Of a stretch of DNA of 64,000 nt, positions 17,937 through 26,508 are shown one piece after another. The DNA is from Gottschalkia purinilytica (GTDB lineage: Bacteria > Bacillota > Clostridia > Tissierellales > Gottschalkiaceae), in the NCBI RefSeq assembly GCF_001190785.1, contig NZ_LGSS01000006.1, positions 101,602-165,601 of the forward strand, read 5' to 3'. The position numbers and the translations under genes were made by a program. Position 1 is the stretch's first letter. Every line of letters starts with the position of its first letter. Under the pieces are notes generated by a model that saw only the letters and a program-made list of their open reading frames with translations, searched no databases and was not told where the DNA came from.

Positions 17937-18830
17937 ATGACAAATTCTAATTACTTAAAATCTAATAATAGATTTAGTCACTTATTGAAAAAACACCCTT
18001 GTTTTAATGGAGAGGCACATTTTAAATACGGAAGAATACATTTGCCTGTAAGTCCTAAATGTAATATACAGTGCAGATTTTGTAAACGTAGCTTTAATAA
18101 GTGTGAAGATAGACCTGGTGTAAGTAGATCTATTCTATCACCTAAAAAAGCTTTAAGTATAGTAGATAAGGCGCTAGAACTTTGTAAAGATATAACTGTA
18201 GTAGGAGTTGCAGGACCTGGAGATAGTCTAGCAACAGATCATGCATTGCAAACATTTGAATTGGTACATGAAAAATACCCACATTTAATTAATTGTTTGA
18301 GTACCAATGGGCTTAAGCTAAAAGAAAAGGCAAAAGAAATAGTTAATGTAGGAGTAAAAACAGTGACTGTTACTGTGAATGCAGTTAGAACAGATATATT
18401 GAAAAATATTTGTTCTCATATTATATATGATGGTCAAAGTCTAAAAGGAAAGGAAGCTGCTTTACAACTAATATTATCACAAATGGAAGGAATAAAAGAA
18501 GTTACCAAGCTAGGTGCTGTTGTAAAGATAAATACAGTTCTAATACCTGGAGTCAACGATAGTCACATAGAAGAGATTGCAAAAACTACTGCTGATATGG
18601 GGGCATCTATGATAAATGTAATACCCCTTATACCACAAAATGAGATGATAAATTATCGTGTACCTTCATGTGATGAATTAAATGATGCTCGATTAGGAGT
18701 GGAAAAGTTTTTACCTGCATTTAGACACTGCAAACAGTGTAGAGCAGATGCATGTGGAATACCTGGAGCAAACATTGACTTATCAGAATTGCTTTATGAA
18801 CAGCCCTTACAGACTTTTTCTCATGGATAA
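17937..18830 (+). CDS. nifB: NifB-like radical SAM cofactor-biosynthesis protein
   Basis: 297 residues. NifB hallmarks are all visible: HPCFNGEAHFKYGR at 20-33 with the extra Fe-S cluster ligands, the radical SAM motif C42-X3-C46-X2-C49, and the C-terminal CKQCRADAC (265-273). NifB joins two 4Fe clusters with a carbide and sulfur into NifB-co, the precursor of nitrogenase-type cofactors. This copy lacks the fused NifX domain, which is encoded by the next gene. GAAAGGGGG precedes the ATG. Its presence implies that at least one D-like subunit in the island carries a NifB-co-derived cofactor. Confidence 0.9.
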   Translation: MTNSNYLKSNNRFSHLLKKHPCFNGEAHFKYGRIHLPVSPKCNIQCRFCKRSFNKCEDRPGVSRSILSPKKALSIVDKALELCKDITVVGVAGPGDSLATDHALQTFELVHEKYPHLINCLSTNGLKLKEKAKEIVNVGVKTVTVTVNAVRTDILKNICSHIIYDGQSLKGKEAALQLILSQMEGIKEVTKLGAVVKINTVLIPGVNDSHIEEIAKTTADMGASMINVIPLIPQNEMINYRVPSCDELNDARLGVEKFLPAFRHCKQCRADACGIPGANIDLSELLYEQPLQTFSHG

Positions 18831-18852
18831 GATAAATTAAGGAGGTGGCTTT

Positions 18853-19185
18853 ATGGGATTAAGAGTAGCTGTAGCTAGTAACGACGGAAGAATAGTGAAC
18901 CAACATTTTGGTAGAACAAATAAATTCTTTATTTTTGATATAGATGGAGATACAACTTACAAATTTTTAGAAATAAGGGAAACGACACCTGTATGTAGTT
19001 TAGGAGTACATGATGATGATGCACTACAAAAAACTATAGAATTGTTAGAAGATTGTAATATTGTATTTGTCAGCAGAATAGGACCAGGTGCTGAACATGC
19101 ACTTAAAATTAAGGGAATCCAAACATATGAAATGTTTGACTATATAGATAATTCCCTTAAAAACTTAGCTAGTATGAATCTCTGA
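18853..19185 (+). CDS. NifX/NafY-like dinitrogenase cofactor-binding protein
   Basis: 110 residues, one domain of the dinitrogenase iron-molybdenum cofactor biosynthesis family. The opening LRVAVASNDGRIVNQHFGRT with the HFGR motif (residues about 18-21) and the later VSRIGPGAEHALKIKGI are typical. Such proteins carry NifB-co or related clusters between NifB and acceptor proteins. It starts 22 nt after the nifB-like gene with AAGGAGGTGG, so it is the split counterpart of the NifB-NifX fusions. Probable role: cluster carrier for the nitrogenase-like subunits downstream. Confidence 0.9.
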   Translation: MGLRVAVASNDGRIVNQHFGRTNKFFIFDIDGDTTYKFLEIRETTPVCSLGVHDDDALQKTIELLEDCNIVFVSRIGPGAEHALKIKGIQTYEMFDYIDNSLKNLASMNL

Positions 19186-19240
19186 ATTCTTACTATATAC
19201 CTTATAACCCAATTTAAATATTTTTACCCACTATCCTTAT

Positions 19241-19266
19241 TACAGATAGTCATATGACTATCTGTA
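19241..19266 (+). repeat. Perfect 26-bp palindrome upstream of metN
   Basis: The arm TACAGATAGTCAT (19241-19253) is followed immediately by its exact complement ATGACTATCTGTA (19254-19266). Flanking CTATC-CTTA and TAAG-GATAG extend the dyad to about 46 nt with single bulges. No T run follows, so it is not a standard terminator. It may be an operator or an mRNA hairpin that adjusts transporter versus cofactor gene expression. Confidence 0.75.
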
Positions 19267-19302
19267 TAAGTGATAGATGAAGAAAAATATTGGAGGAGAA
19301 AA

Positions 19303-20082
19303 ATGATTGAAATAAAAGGCTTAAATAAAACTTTTATAACTCCTTATGAAAAAATTGAAGTTTTGAAAGACATCAATCTTACTATAAATGAAGGGGACAT
19401 ATTTGGAATAATTGGCTTTAGTGGAGCTGGAAAATCGACTTTAATACGATGTATAAATAGACTGGAGGAACCAGATAGTGGAACTATCACGATTAGAGGT
19501 AAAGATATCACTTTAATGAATAAAGAGCAACTTAAAGAAGCAAGAAAAAAGATAGGAATGATATTTCAACATTTTAACTTGTTTGATTCAAGAACAGTTT
19601 TTGAAAATATATCCTTTCCATTAGAAATTTCAGGTATGAAGAAAAGTCTTATAAAAGATAAAGTAGATGAAATACTAGATCTTGTTGAACTAGGAGATAA
19701 AAAAGACGCCTATCCAATGCAATTAAGTGGAGGACAAAAGCAAAGAGTCGGAATAGCAAGAGCCCTTGCCAATGAACCAGACGTACTATTAAGTGATGAA
19801 GCAACTTCAGCACTTGATCCACAGACTACTTATTCAATATTAGAACTTTTAAAAAATATCAATAAAAAGTTAAAACTTACTATTGTGCTAATTACACATG
19901 AACTCGATGTTTTAAGATATAGTTCAAACAATATGGCTGTATTAGAACACGGAACAATAGTTGAAAAAGGGACTACAGAATCTTTATTTCTCAATCCTAA
20001 AAGTGATACAGCTAAAAAGTTTATAAATATTACAAATAGCTTTCAAGGAAAAATTCTATATGCAGAGGGTGGTGGGATATGA
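19303..20082 (+). CDS. metN: Methionine-type ABC transporter ATP-binding protein lacking the NIL domain
   Basis: 259 residues. Walker A GFSGAGKST, signature LSGGQKQR, Walker B VLLSDEATSALD and switch LITHELDVLR are MetN-like. Typical MetN is about 340 residues with a C-terminal NIL/ACT domain that binds methionine and shuts off transport; this copy stops after the nucleotide-binding domain, so that feedback should be absent. ATG 19303 with GGAGGAG upstream is preferred to in-frame GTG 19270. It overlaps metI by 4 nt (ATGA). Located between cofactor genes and a nitrogenase-like pair, it may import thioethers rather than, or besides, methionine (inference). Confidence 0.88.
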   Translation: MIEIKGLNKTFITPYEKIEVLKDINLTINEGDIFGIIGFSGAGKSTLIRCINRLEEPDSGTITIRGKDITLMNKEQLKEARKKIGMIFQHFNLFDSRTVFENISFPLEISGMKKSLIKDKVDEILDLVELGDKKDAYPMQLSGGQKQRVGIARALANEPDVLLSDEATSALDPQTTYSILELLKNINKKLKLTIVLITHELDVLRYSSNNMAVLEHGTIVEKGTTESLFLNPKSDTAKKFINITNSFQGKILYAEGGGI

Positions 20083-20744
20083 ATAGTGATGTATATGAAA
20101 TTTTATTAAAAGGATTTCAAGAAACTATTTACATGGTTACATTAACTACTATTATAGCAATTCTCATAGGACTTCCACTAGGAACAGCTCTTGTAATTAC
20201 TGAAAAAGATGGCATATATCCTTTATCTACTTTAAATAAAATACTAGGAGGAATAATCAACTTTATAAGATCTCTTCCAGAAATAATACTTATAATTATT
20301 TTGCTACCAATTGCAAGATTAATAGTAGGAACAAGTATCGGGACAAATGCTGCAATAGTATCTTTATCTATAGGTTCAGCACCATTTATAGCAAGAATAA
20401 TAGAGAGTAATTTAAAAGAAGTTGAACACGGAAAAATAGAGGCAGCATTAGCTATGGGAGCAAGTCCTATTCAAATAATAGTAAAGGTTTTGATACCAGA
20501 AGCATTACCATCTTTATTTAGAGGGATAACGATAGGGATAATAGGTATTATTGGATTTACAGCTATAGCAGGAAGTATAGGGGCAGGAGGTCTAGGAAGC
20601 CTTGCTATAAGATTTGGATATATGAGATTTAGAACAGATATACTCATACTTACTGTAATAATTCTTGTAGTAATGGTTCAATTAGTTCAGTTTTCAGGAG
20701 ATCTATTATCTAGAAGAATAGATAATAAGAGATATAAAAAATAA
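20079..20744 (+). CDS. metI: Methionine-type ABC transporter permease
   Basis: 221 residues with five hydrophobic segments, the normal size and topology of MetI. The ATPase-contact loop EAALAMGASPIQIIVKVLIP is present. It overlaps metN by ATGA and metQ follows 21 nt later, so the three form a coupled transporter operon. Substrate is expected to be methionine or a related methylthio compound, judging by family and position in a sulfur island. Confidence 0.9.
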   Translation: MNSDVYEILLKGFQETIYMVTLTTIIAILIGLPLGTALVITEKDGIYPLSTLNKILGGIINFIRSLPEIILIIILLPIARLIVGTSIGTNAAIVSLSIGSAPFIARIIESNLKEVEHGKIEAALAMGASPIQIIVKVLIPEALPSLFRGITIGIIGIIGFTAIAGSIGAGGLGSLAIRFGYMRFRTDILILTVIILVVMVQLVQFSGDLLSRRIDNKRYKK

Positions 20745-20765
20745 ATAAGAATAGGGGGAAATAAA

Positions 20766-21596
20766 ATGAAGAAGAGACTGTTTTCTATTTTTACAACGAT
20801 TATTTTAATAGTAGGAATTTTAACTGGATGTAGTAAAGATACAGTAACTAAATCTAAAAATATAAAAGAAAGTAAAGAATCTACTATTAAAATAGGGGCT
20901 TCATTAGTTCCTCATTCAGAAATATTAGAGTTTGTGAAACCAAAGTTAAAGAAGAAAGGCATAAATATTGAGATTGTAACTATTGATGATGATGGTCAGT
21001 TAAATCAAGCACTTGAAGAAAAACAGATAGACGCAAATTTTTTTCAACACGTTCCATATCTTGAATCTATATCAAAAGAAAGAGGATATGACTTTTCAGT
21101 TGTAGGAAATATACATATTGAGCCTATAGGATTTTATTCTAAAAGTATAAAAACTATAGAAGAGATAAAAAAAGGGTCTAAAATAGCTATTCCAGATAAT
21201 CCATCAAATGAATATAGAGCATTAGTTTTACTAGAATCTAATGGATTAATAAAATTAAGACCAGGAATAGAGGATTATAGTGCTACTCCAAAAGATATTG
21301 TAGAAAATCCTAAAAACTTGGAGTTTGTTGAAGTAGACTCAGGTCAATTAACAAGAGTTTTACAAGATGTAGAGGGAGCTGTAATAAATACTAATAGAGT
21401 TTTAGAAGCAAATATAGATCCAGAAACAGCTATATTTAGAGAAGATGCTACATCTCCATATAGTAATGTGGTTGTAGTAAGAAAAGAAGATGAGAATAAA
21501 GAAGAAATAAAAAAACTAGTAGAATCTTTGACTTCAGATGATATTAAAGACTTCATAAAAGAAAAATATGGCTCTGCTGTTATACCTGCATTTTAA
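20766..21596 (+). CDS. metQ: MetQ-like substrate-binding lipoprotein
   Basis: 276 residues. Signal peptide followed by the lipobox LTGC, then the NlpA/MetQ fold (IKIGASLVPHSEILEFVKP, FFQHVPYLESISKERGYDF, VVRKEDENKEEIKKLVESL). Members bind methionine or other small amino acids. It completes metNIQ and is followed 73 nt later by a NifD-like gene, so an imported ligand may be the substrate of the adjacent enzyme. Family assignment firm; ligand open. Confidence 0.9.
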   Translation: MKKRLFSIFTTIILIVGILTGCSKDTVTKSKNIKESKESTIKIGASLVPHSEILEFVKPKLKKKGINIEIVTIDDDGQLNQALEEKQIDANFFQHVPYLESISKERGYDFSVVGNIHIEPIGFYSKSIKTIEEIKKGSKIAIPDNPSNEYRALVLLESNGLIKLRPGIEDYSATPKDIVENPKNLEFVEVDSGQLTRVLQDVEGAVINTNRVLEANIDPETAIFREDATSPYSNVVVVRKEDENKEEIKKLVESLTSDDIKDFIKEKYGSAVIPAF

Positions 21597-21669
21597 TTTA
21601 TAAAAGCAGATGCTTATATAAGGACATATACAATAATTAAAAATTGAAAATCACTAGGGGTGAGTGTAT

Positions 21670-23139
21670 ATGACTATAAATTTATTAAATGAAGATTTAC
21701 AAATAAGAGAGAATAGGCTAGGTTCCATTACAGGCTATCATGGAAGTGCTAAAGATCTTTCAAATTGTTCAAGGAAAAGTGTACTAAATGATAGGGAAAG
21801 ATCATTTACTCAATGTTCTTCTTGTAGTTCAGGTACAGCTATATGTCAACTTGCTATGATACAAGATGCTGTAGTTATAAATCATGCGCCATTAGGGTGT
21901 TCAGGTGATTTCCCAGAATTCAATTTCATCAATAGAACAGGTCAAATAAAAAGAAAAATGAAACTTAAGAATGTACGACTTATAAGTACAAATCTTAGAG
22001 AAAAAGATATGATTTATGGAGGAAATGAAAAGCTTGAAAAAACTATAAAAGAAGCATATGAGAGATACAATCCAAAAGCAATATTTGTTACTACATCATG
22101 TGGATCAGGGATAATAGGAGATGATGTGAATGGAGCTGTAGAAAAAGCTGAAAGTGAATTAGGAATACCTATCGTACCTATATTCTGTGAAGGATTTAGA
22201 TCTAAAATATGGGCAACTGGATTTGATGCTGCATATCATGGGATTTTAAAAAAAATAGTTAAGCCTCCTAAAAATAAAAGTAATAATATTATAAATATAA
22301 TTAATTTTTGGGGAGACGACTATTTTAGCAATCTATTTGAAAAATTAGGACTTATTCCAAATTATATAGTTCCTTTTACTACTATAACTCAGTTAGAAAA
22401 ACTATCTGAAGCAGCTGCAACAATACAAGTGTGTTCAACACTAGGAACATACTTTTCCACTGCACTTGAACAGGAGTTTGGAGTCCCAGAAGTAAAATCC
22501 CCTCCACCTTATGGAATATTGGGAACAGATATATGGCTAAGGGAACTTGGCAATATAGTAGGAAAAGAAAAAGAAGTGGAGGAACTTATTATATCAGAGA
22601 AACAAAGGATTGAAGAAGAACTTCAGGACTTAAGAAATAAACTTAAAGGTAAAAAAGCTTTTGTAGCAGCAGGAGCTGTACATGGGCATAGTATTATTTC
22701 AGTATTAAAAGAACTAGGAATTCAAGTCGCAGGAGCATGTACATGGCATCATGATCCAATACTTGATAATAGAGATGAGACTTCAGATAGTTTGAAACAT
22801 GTTGTAGATACTTATGGAGATATTCAATTAACTGTATGTAATAAACAAAGCTTTGAAATGGTTAATCTATTAAATAGAGTAGAGCCTGACATATTTATAG
22901 TTAGACATAGTGGTATGTCGATATGGGGTGCTAAATTAGGGATTCCTACAATGTTAATTGGTGATGAACAGTTTGGACTTGGATATCAAGGAATAATAAA
23001 CTATGGTCAAAAAATATATGATATGATAACAAACTCATCATATGTAAAGAACTTGTCTAAATACACTAAGTTACCATATACAAAATGGTGGTTAGAGCAA
23101 GATCCATTTTACTTTTTAGGGGGGAATGCAGGTGAGTGA
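21670..23139 (+). CDS. Nitrogenase component-1-like alpha (NifD-like) subunit, second pair
   Basis: 489 residues from ATG 21670, chosen over GTG 21664 because AGGGGTGA is then 6-8 nt upstream. C52, C77 and C144 fit P-cluster ligand spacing; FCEGFR (172-177) is the conserved CEGF segment; C255 in IQVCSTLGTYF aligns with NifD Cys275. The segment matching NifD His442 reads MLIGDEQFG, with Gly in place of His. Additional cysteines C33, C49 and C59 surround the first ligand. It overlaps the K-like gene by 8 nt and follows metQ, suggesting a reductase for a compound imported by MetNIQ. Confidence 0.85.
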   Translation: MTINLLNEDLQIRENRLGSITGYHGSAKDLSNCSRKSVLNDRERSFTQCSSCSSGTAICQLAMIQDAVVINHAPLGCSGDFPEFNFINRTGQIKRKMKLKNVRLISTNLREKDMIYGGNEKLEKTIKEAYERYNPKAIFVTTSCGSGIIGDDVNGAVEKAESELGIPIVPIFCEGFRSKIWATGFDAAYHGILKKIVKPPKNKSNNIINIINFWGDDYFSNLFEKLGLIPNYIVPFTTITQLEKLSEAAATIQVCSTLGTYFSTALEQEFGVPEVKSPPPYGILGTDIWLRELGNIVGKEKEVEELIISEKQRIEEELQDLRNKLKGKKAFVAAGAVHGHSIISVLKELGIQVAGACTWHHDPILDNRDETSDSLKHVVDTYGDIQLTVCNKQSFEMVNLLNRVEPDIFIVRHSGMSIWGAKLGIPTMLIGDEQFGLGYQGIINYGQKIYDMITNSSYVKNLSKYTKLPYTKWWLEQDPFYFLGGNAGE

Positions 23140-24454
23140 AATAATAGAATATCCAAGACAATTCTGTACACTTGCGGCACAGCAGACTATAGTTGCAATA
23201 GATAGAGCTATACCAATACTGCATGCTGGGCCTGGATGTAGCTCAAAGATATTTGGAGGAGCAAGTTTTAGTAGTGGATATCAAGGATCTGGATATGTAG
23301 GAGGTAGTGCTATTCCATGTACTAATACTACGGAAAGAGATGTTGTTTTTGGAGGAGAGGAAAGATTAAGAGAAGTAATTGATGGAGCATTAAAAGTTAT
23401 GGACGGGGATTTTTTCGTAGTCCTTACAGGCTGTACATCAGATATAGTTGGTGATGATGTAGCCCAAGTAGTTAGTGAGTTTACTAATAGAGATGTGCCT
23501 ATAGCATATGCAGAAACAGGAGGATTTAAAGGAAATTCATATAATGGACATGAACTTGTACTTGAATCTATTATAAATCAGACAATTGAAGATGCTGGTG
23601 AAAGAATAGAAGGACTTGTAAATATATGGTCAGTGGTTCCATACCAAGATCCATTTTGGGATGGTAATTTACAGGCAATAAAAAGACTCTTAGAAGGAAT
23701 AGGACTTAAGGCGAATATTTTATTTGGGGAAAAGTCAGGTGGCTTTAAATCTTGGAAACAGATTCCTTCAGCACAGTTTAACTTAGTTATTTCTCCTTGG
23801 GTAGGAGTTAAAATAGCAGAACTCTTAGAATCAAAATTTGGGACTCCATGGCTACAATACCCAAGTATTCCAATAGGAGCAGTTGAAACTAGTAAGTTTT
23901 TAAAAGCAGTTGGAAGGTTTGCTAATATAGATGAAAAAATAGTAGATGAATATATTAAAGAACAAGAAAGTTCATATTACTACTATTTAGAAAAAGCAGC
24001 AGACTTTCTTTTAGAATTTAGATATGGATTGCCAGGAAGATTTTTTAATATTGCAGATTCATTTTACACAATTGGTATAAGTAAGTTTCTCGCAAATGAT
24101 CTAAGTTTACTTCCAGGACATCAATTTATTACTGATGAAGCACCTAATGAATATAGAAGTTTAATTGAAGAGCAGCTTTTAAAATTAGCCCCTGGCGTAT
24201 CTACAGAAGTTTCTTTTATAGCTGATGGAGGAAAAATACATGAAAAGCTAAGACAATATGGAAATAGATACTCACCTTTAATAATTGGAGGGACTTGGGA
24301 TAGTGACTTAGCTAAAGAATTAGATGGATATCATTTAAGTATAAGTCTTCCAATTACAGATAGATTAATTTTAAATAGACATTATGTTGGGTATGACGGT
24401 GGACTAAGGCTTACAGAAGATATATATAGTAGTATTTTACAAAGTTATCAATAA
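23132..24454 (+). CDS. Nitrogenase component-1-like beta (NifK-like) subunit, second pair
   Basis: 440 residues from GTG 23132. The alternative ATG 23126 is only 1 nt from the GGGGGG site; GTG has a 7-nt spacer and gives an N-terminus matching the first-pair homologue (PRQFC versus PRYVC). C12, C36 and C101 match P-cluster ligand positions. The ERDVVFGGEERLREVI stretch is nearly identical to the first pair, so the two beta subunits arose by duplication or share ancestry. Translational coupling to the alpha gene is indicated by the overlap. Role as reductase or scaffold subunit is inferred. Confidence 0.85.
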   Translation: MSEIIEYPRQFCTLAAQQTIVAIDRAIPILHAGPGCSSKIFGGASFSSGYQGSGYVGGSAIPCTNTTERDVVFGGEERLREVIDGALKVMDGDFFVVLTGCTSDIVGDDVAQVVSEFTNRDVPIAYAETGGFKGNSYNGHELVLESIINQTIEDAGERIEGLVNIWSVVPYQDPFWDGNLQAIKRLLEGIGLKANILFGEKSGGFKSWKQIPSAQFNLVISPWVGVKIAELLESKFGTPWLQYPSIPIGAVETSKFLKAVGRFANIDEKIVDEYIKEQESSYYYYLEKAADFLLEFRYGLPGRFFNIADSFYTIGISKFLANDLSLLPGHQFITDEAPNEYRSLIEEQLLKLAPGVSTEVSFIADGGKIHEKLRQYGNRYSPLIIGGTWDSDLAKELDGYHLSISLPITDRLILNRHYVGYDGGLRLTEDIYSSILQSYQ

Positions 24455-24539
24455 AGTAAAAAATTGTTTAGATAGAACTGTTAGACATTAGATAAAAGTT
24501 ATTAAATGATAAATTAATGTTTTGATAGGAGTGACATAA

Positions 24540-25418
24540 ATGGCTAAAAAAATCAAGCAAATAGCAATCTATGGTAAAGGTGGAATAGGAAAGTCTACAA
24601 CTACTTCAAATATAAGTGCAGCCTTATCAAATGCTGGATATAAAGTAATGCAGTTTGGATGTGATCCTAAAAGTGATTCTACAGATACTCTAAGAGGAGG
24701 TAAATATATTCCCACTGTTTTAGATACTTTAAGAGAAAAAAATGCAGTAAAAGCACATGAAGTTATACATCAAGGATTTAATGGTATATATTGTGTAGAG
24801 GCTGGTGGACCTGCTCCAGGAGTAGGATGTGCAGGTAGGGGAATTATAACAGCAGTACAGCTTTTTAAACAGCAAAGAGTTTTTGAAGAACTTGATCTTG
24901 ATTATGTAATATACGATGTTTTAGGTGACGTTGTATGTGGAGGATTTGCAGTACCTATAAGGGAAGGAATAGCAGAGCATGTTTTTACAGTTTCTTCTGC
25001 TGACTTTATGGCAGTTTATGCTGCTAATAATCTTTTTAAAGGTATAAAAAAATATTCAAATGCAGGTGGAGCATTACTAGGAGGCGTTATAGCAAATTCT
25101 ATAAATGCTCCGTATGCTAAAGAAATTATAGATGACTTTGTAGAAAAAACTAATACAAAAGTAGTAGAATATATACCTAGATCTGTTACGGTAACTCAAA
25201 GTGAACTACAAGGAAAAACTACTATAGAAGCTGCACCTGATTCAGAACAGGCTAAGATATATACTTCTTTAGCAGAAAAAATAATTAATCATACAGAGTC
25301 TAGAGTACCATCTCCACTAGAAGTAGAAGAGCTTAGAGAATGGGCATCAAAGTGGGCAGATCATTTACTAGCTTTTGAAACAGGAGAAGTAGGATTAAAT
25401 GCTGTAGGGAATATATAA
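24540..25418 (+). CDS. nifH: NifH-like nitrogenase reductase
   Basis: 292 residues, close to nitrogenase Fe protein. P-loop YGKGGIGKSTTT (11-22), switch region with DPKSDST (42-48), 4Fe-4S ligands C97 in GVGCAGRG and C133 in DVVCGG, and R100 equivalent to the NifH arginine that contacts component 1. As a homodimer it would deliver electrons one at a time to the D/K-like proteins. It is the only such reductase in the window for two D/K pairs. It follows the K-like gene by 85 nt with a GGAGTG site and is closed by a terminator. Protochlorophyllide or F430-type reductases are less likely because of the NifB-like partner. Confidence 0.9.
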   Translation: MAKKIKQIAIYGKGGIGKSTTTSNISAALSNAGYKVMQFGCDPKSDSTDTLRGGKYIPTVLDTLREKNAVKAHEVIHQGFNGIYCVEAGGPAPGVGCAGRGIITAVQLFKQQRVFEELDLDYVIYDVLGDVVCGGFAVPIREGIAEHVFTVSSADFMAVYAANNLFKGIKKYSNAGGALLGGVIANSINAPYAKEIIDDFVEKTNTKVVEYIPRSVTVTQSELQGKTTIEAAPDSEQAKIYTSLAEKIINHTESRVPSPLEVEELREWASKWADHLLAFETGEVGLNAVGNI

Positions 25419-25446
25419 AAAATAATTAATTAATTGAAACTATTTA

Positions 25447-25480
25447 GAGTATCGAACTTATCGATACTCTTTATTTTATT
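25447..25480 (+). terminator. Intrinsic terminator after the NifH-like gene
   Basis: GAGTATCGA (25447-25455) pairs with TCGATACTC (25461-25469), followed by a T-rich tract. It marks the end of the second sulfur operon. Confidence 0.85.
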
Positions 25481-25672
25481 ATTTTGAGTATAAAATATAT
25501 TGACATAGTTTATATAAAATAATAAACTATTAACAAACATATGAACATATATTCATATTTGAATAAAATAAAAAATAACAGAAAGTAAGAGATTAAATAG
25601 TATTTATAATATTCAACATAGAATAAAATATATATACTATTTTTTATCAGTACACATTAAGGGGGTTACCAT

Positions 25673-26284
25673 ATGAAGATATTAAATTTACTATCATTAA
25701 TTTTATTTTTAATATTTATAATATCATATTCATTGAAACTAATTATTCTTTATAAGAGGAACAATTTAAGAGCCAACACATTGGGAAAAGGGGTAAAAGA
25801 CAGAAATATAAAACTTACAGAAATAACTGTAAAAACTACAACTTTTATTTGGGGATTAACTTGGATAGCTGAAATATTTTTCAATAATATAATAAGTCAA
25901 AAGTTATCTTTTTTATTTAAGAATAAAGTATTAAGTTATATTGGGCTTTTGACTATAACGATAGGAGTACTCATATTTATTATTGCTATGATAAATATGA
26001 AAAGTTCTTGGAGAGTAGGAATAGATAAAATAAATAAGTCAGAGCTTATAACAAATGGAATATATAAGTATAGTAGAAATCCTGCATTTGTTGGATTTTA
26101 TTTAATGTTTTTAGGTTTATTTTTTATATATCAAGATTATTTAACTTTAATTGTATTAATTTTAAATATAATATCAATTCACAAATTGATATTACAAGAA
26201 GAAAAACATCTTGAAAAAATGTTTCATAAAGAATACTTAGATTATAAAAAGAGAACTCCAAGATATATTGGAATGAAAAAATAA
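25673..26284 (+). CDS. Isoprenylcysteine carboxyl methyltransferase-like membrane protein
   Basis: 203 residues with about five membrane helices. The C-terminal part, with ELITNGIYKYSRNPAFVGFY and then QEEKHLEKMFHKEYLDYKKR, is the SAM-binding signature of the ICMT/phospholipid methyltransferase group, which occurs widely in bacteria that lack prenylated proteins. The methyl acceptor is unknown. GGGGG precedes the ATG. It is a lone gene after the sulfur operon terminator; no functional link is claimed. Confidence 0.82.
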   Translation: MKILNLLSLILFLIFIISYSLKLIILYKRNNLRANTLGKGVKDRNIKLTEITVKTTTFIWGLTWIAEIFFNNIISQKLSFLFKNKVLSYIGLLTITIGVLIFIIAMINMKSSWRVGIDKINKSELITNGIYKYSRNPAFVGFYLMFLGLFFIYQDYLTLIVLILNIISIHKLILQEEKHLEKMFHKEYLDYKKRTPRYIGMKK

Positions 26285-26508
26285 AAGGTAAGATTTAGAT
26301 ATATAATGTAATTATGATAAATAGTAGAAGTATTCTAAAATCATAATAAAAATATGAAGAATAGAAATTTTAATTATAAATTGATTGAATTTAATATTTA
26401 GTAATGTAGATTATTTATTACATTATGAATAATAAAATGGGTTTAACGATGTTATTTAAAAAAAAGTTATAAAAATTTGACAAAAAGAGATGAATTTATA
26501 CAAAAATA

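Noticed and set aside
6642..25418. Interpretation of the island as a true nitrogen-fixation cluster
   Set aside because: No nifEN, nifV or molybdenum genes are seen, the NifD His442 equivalent is missing in both D-like proteins, and all other neighbours belong to sulfur metabolism.
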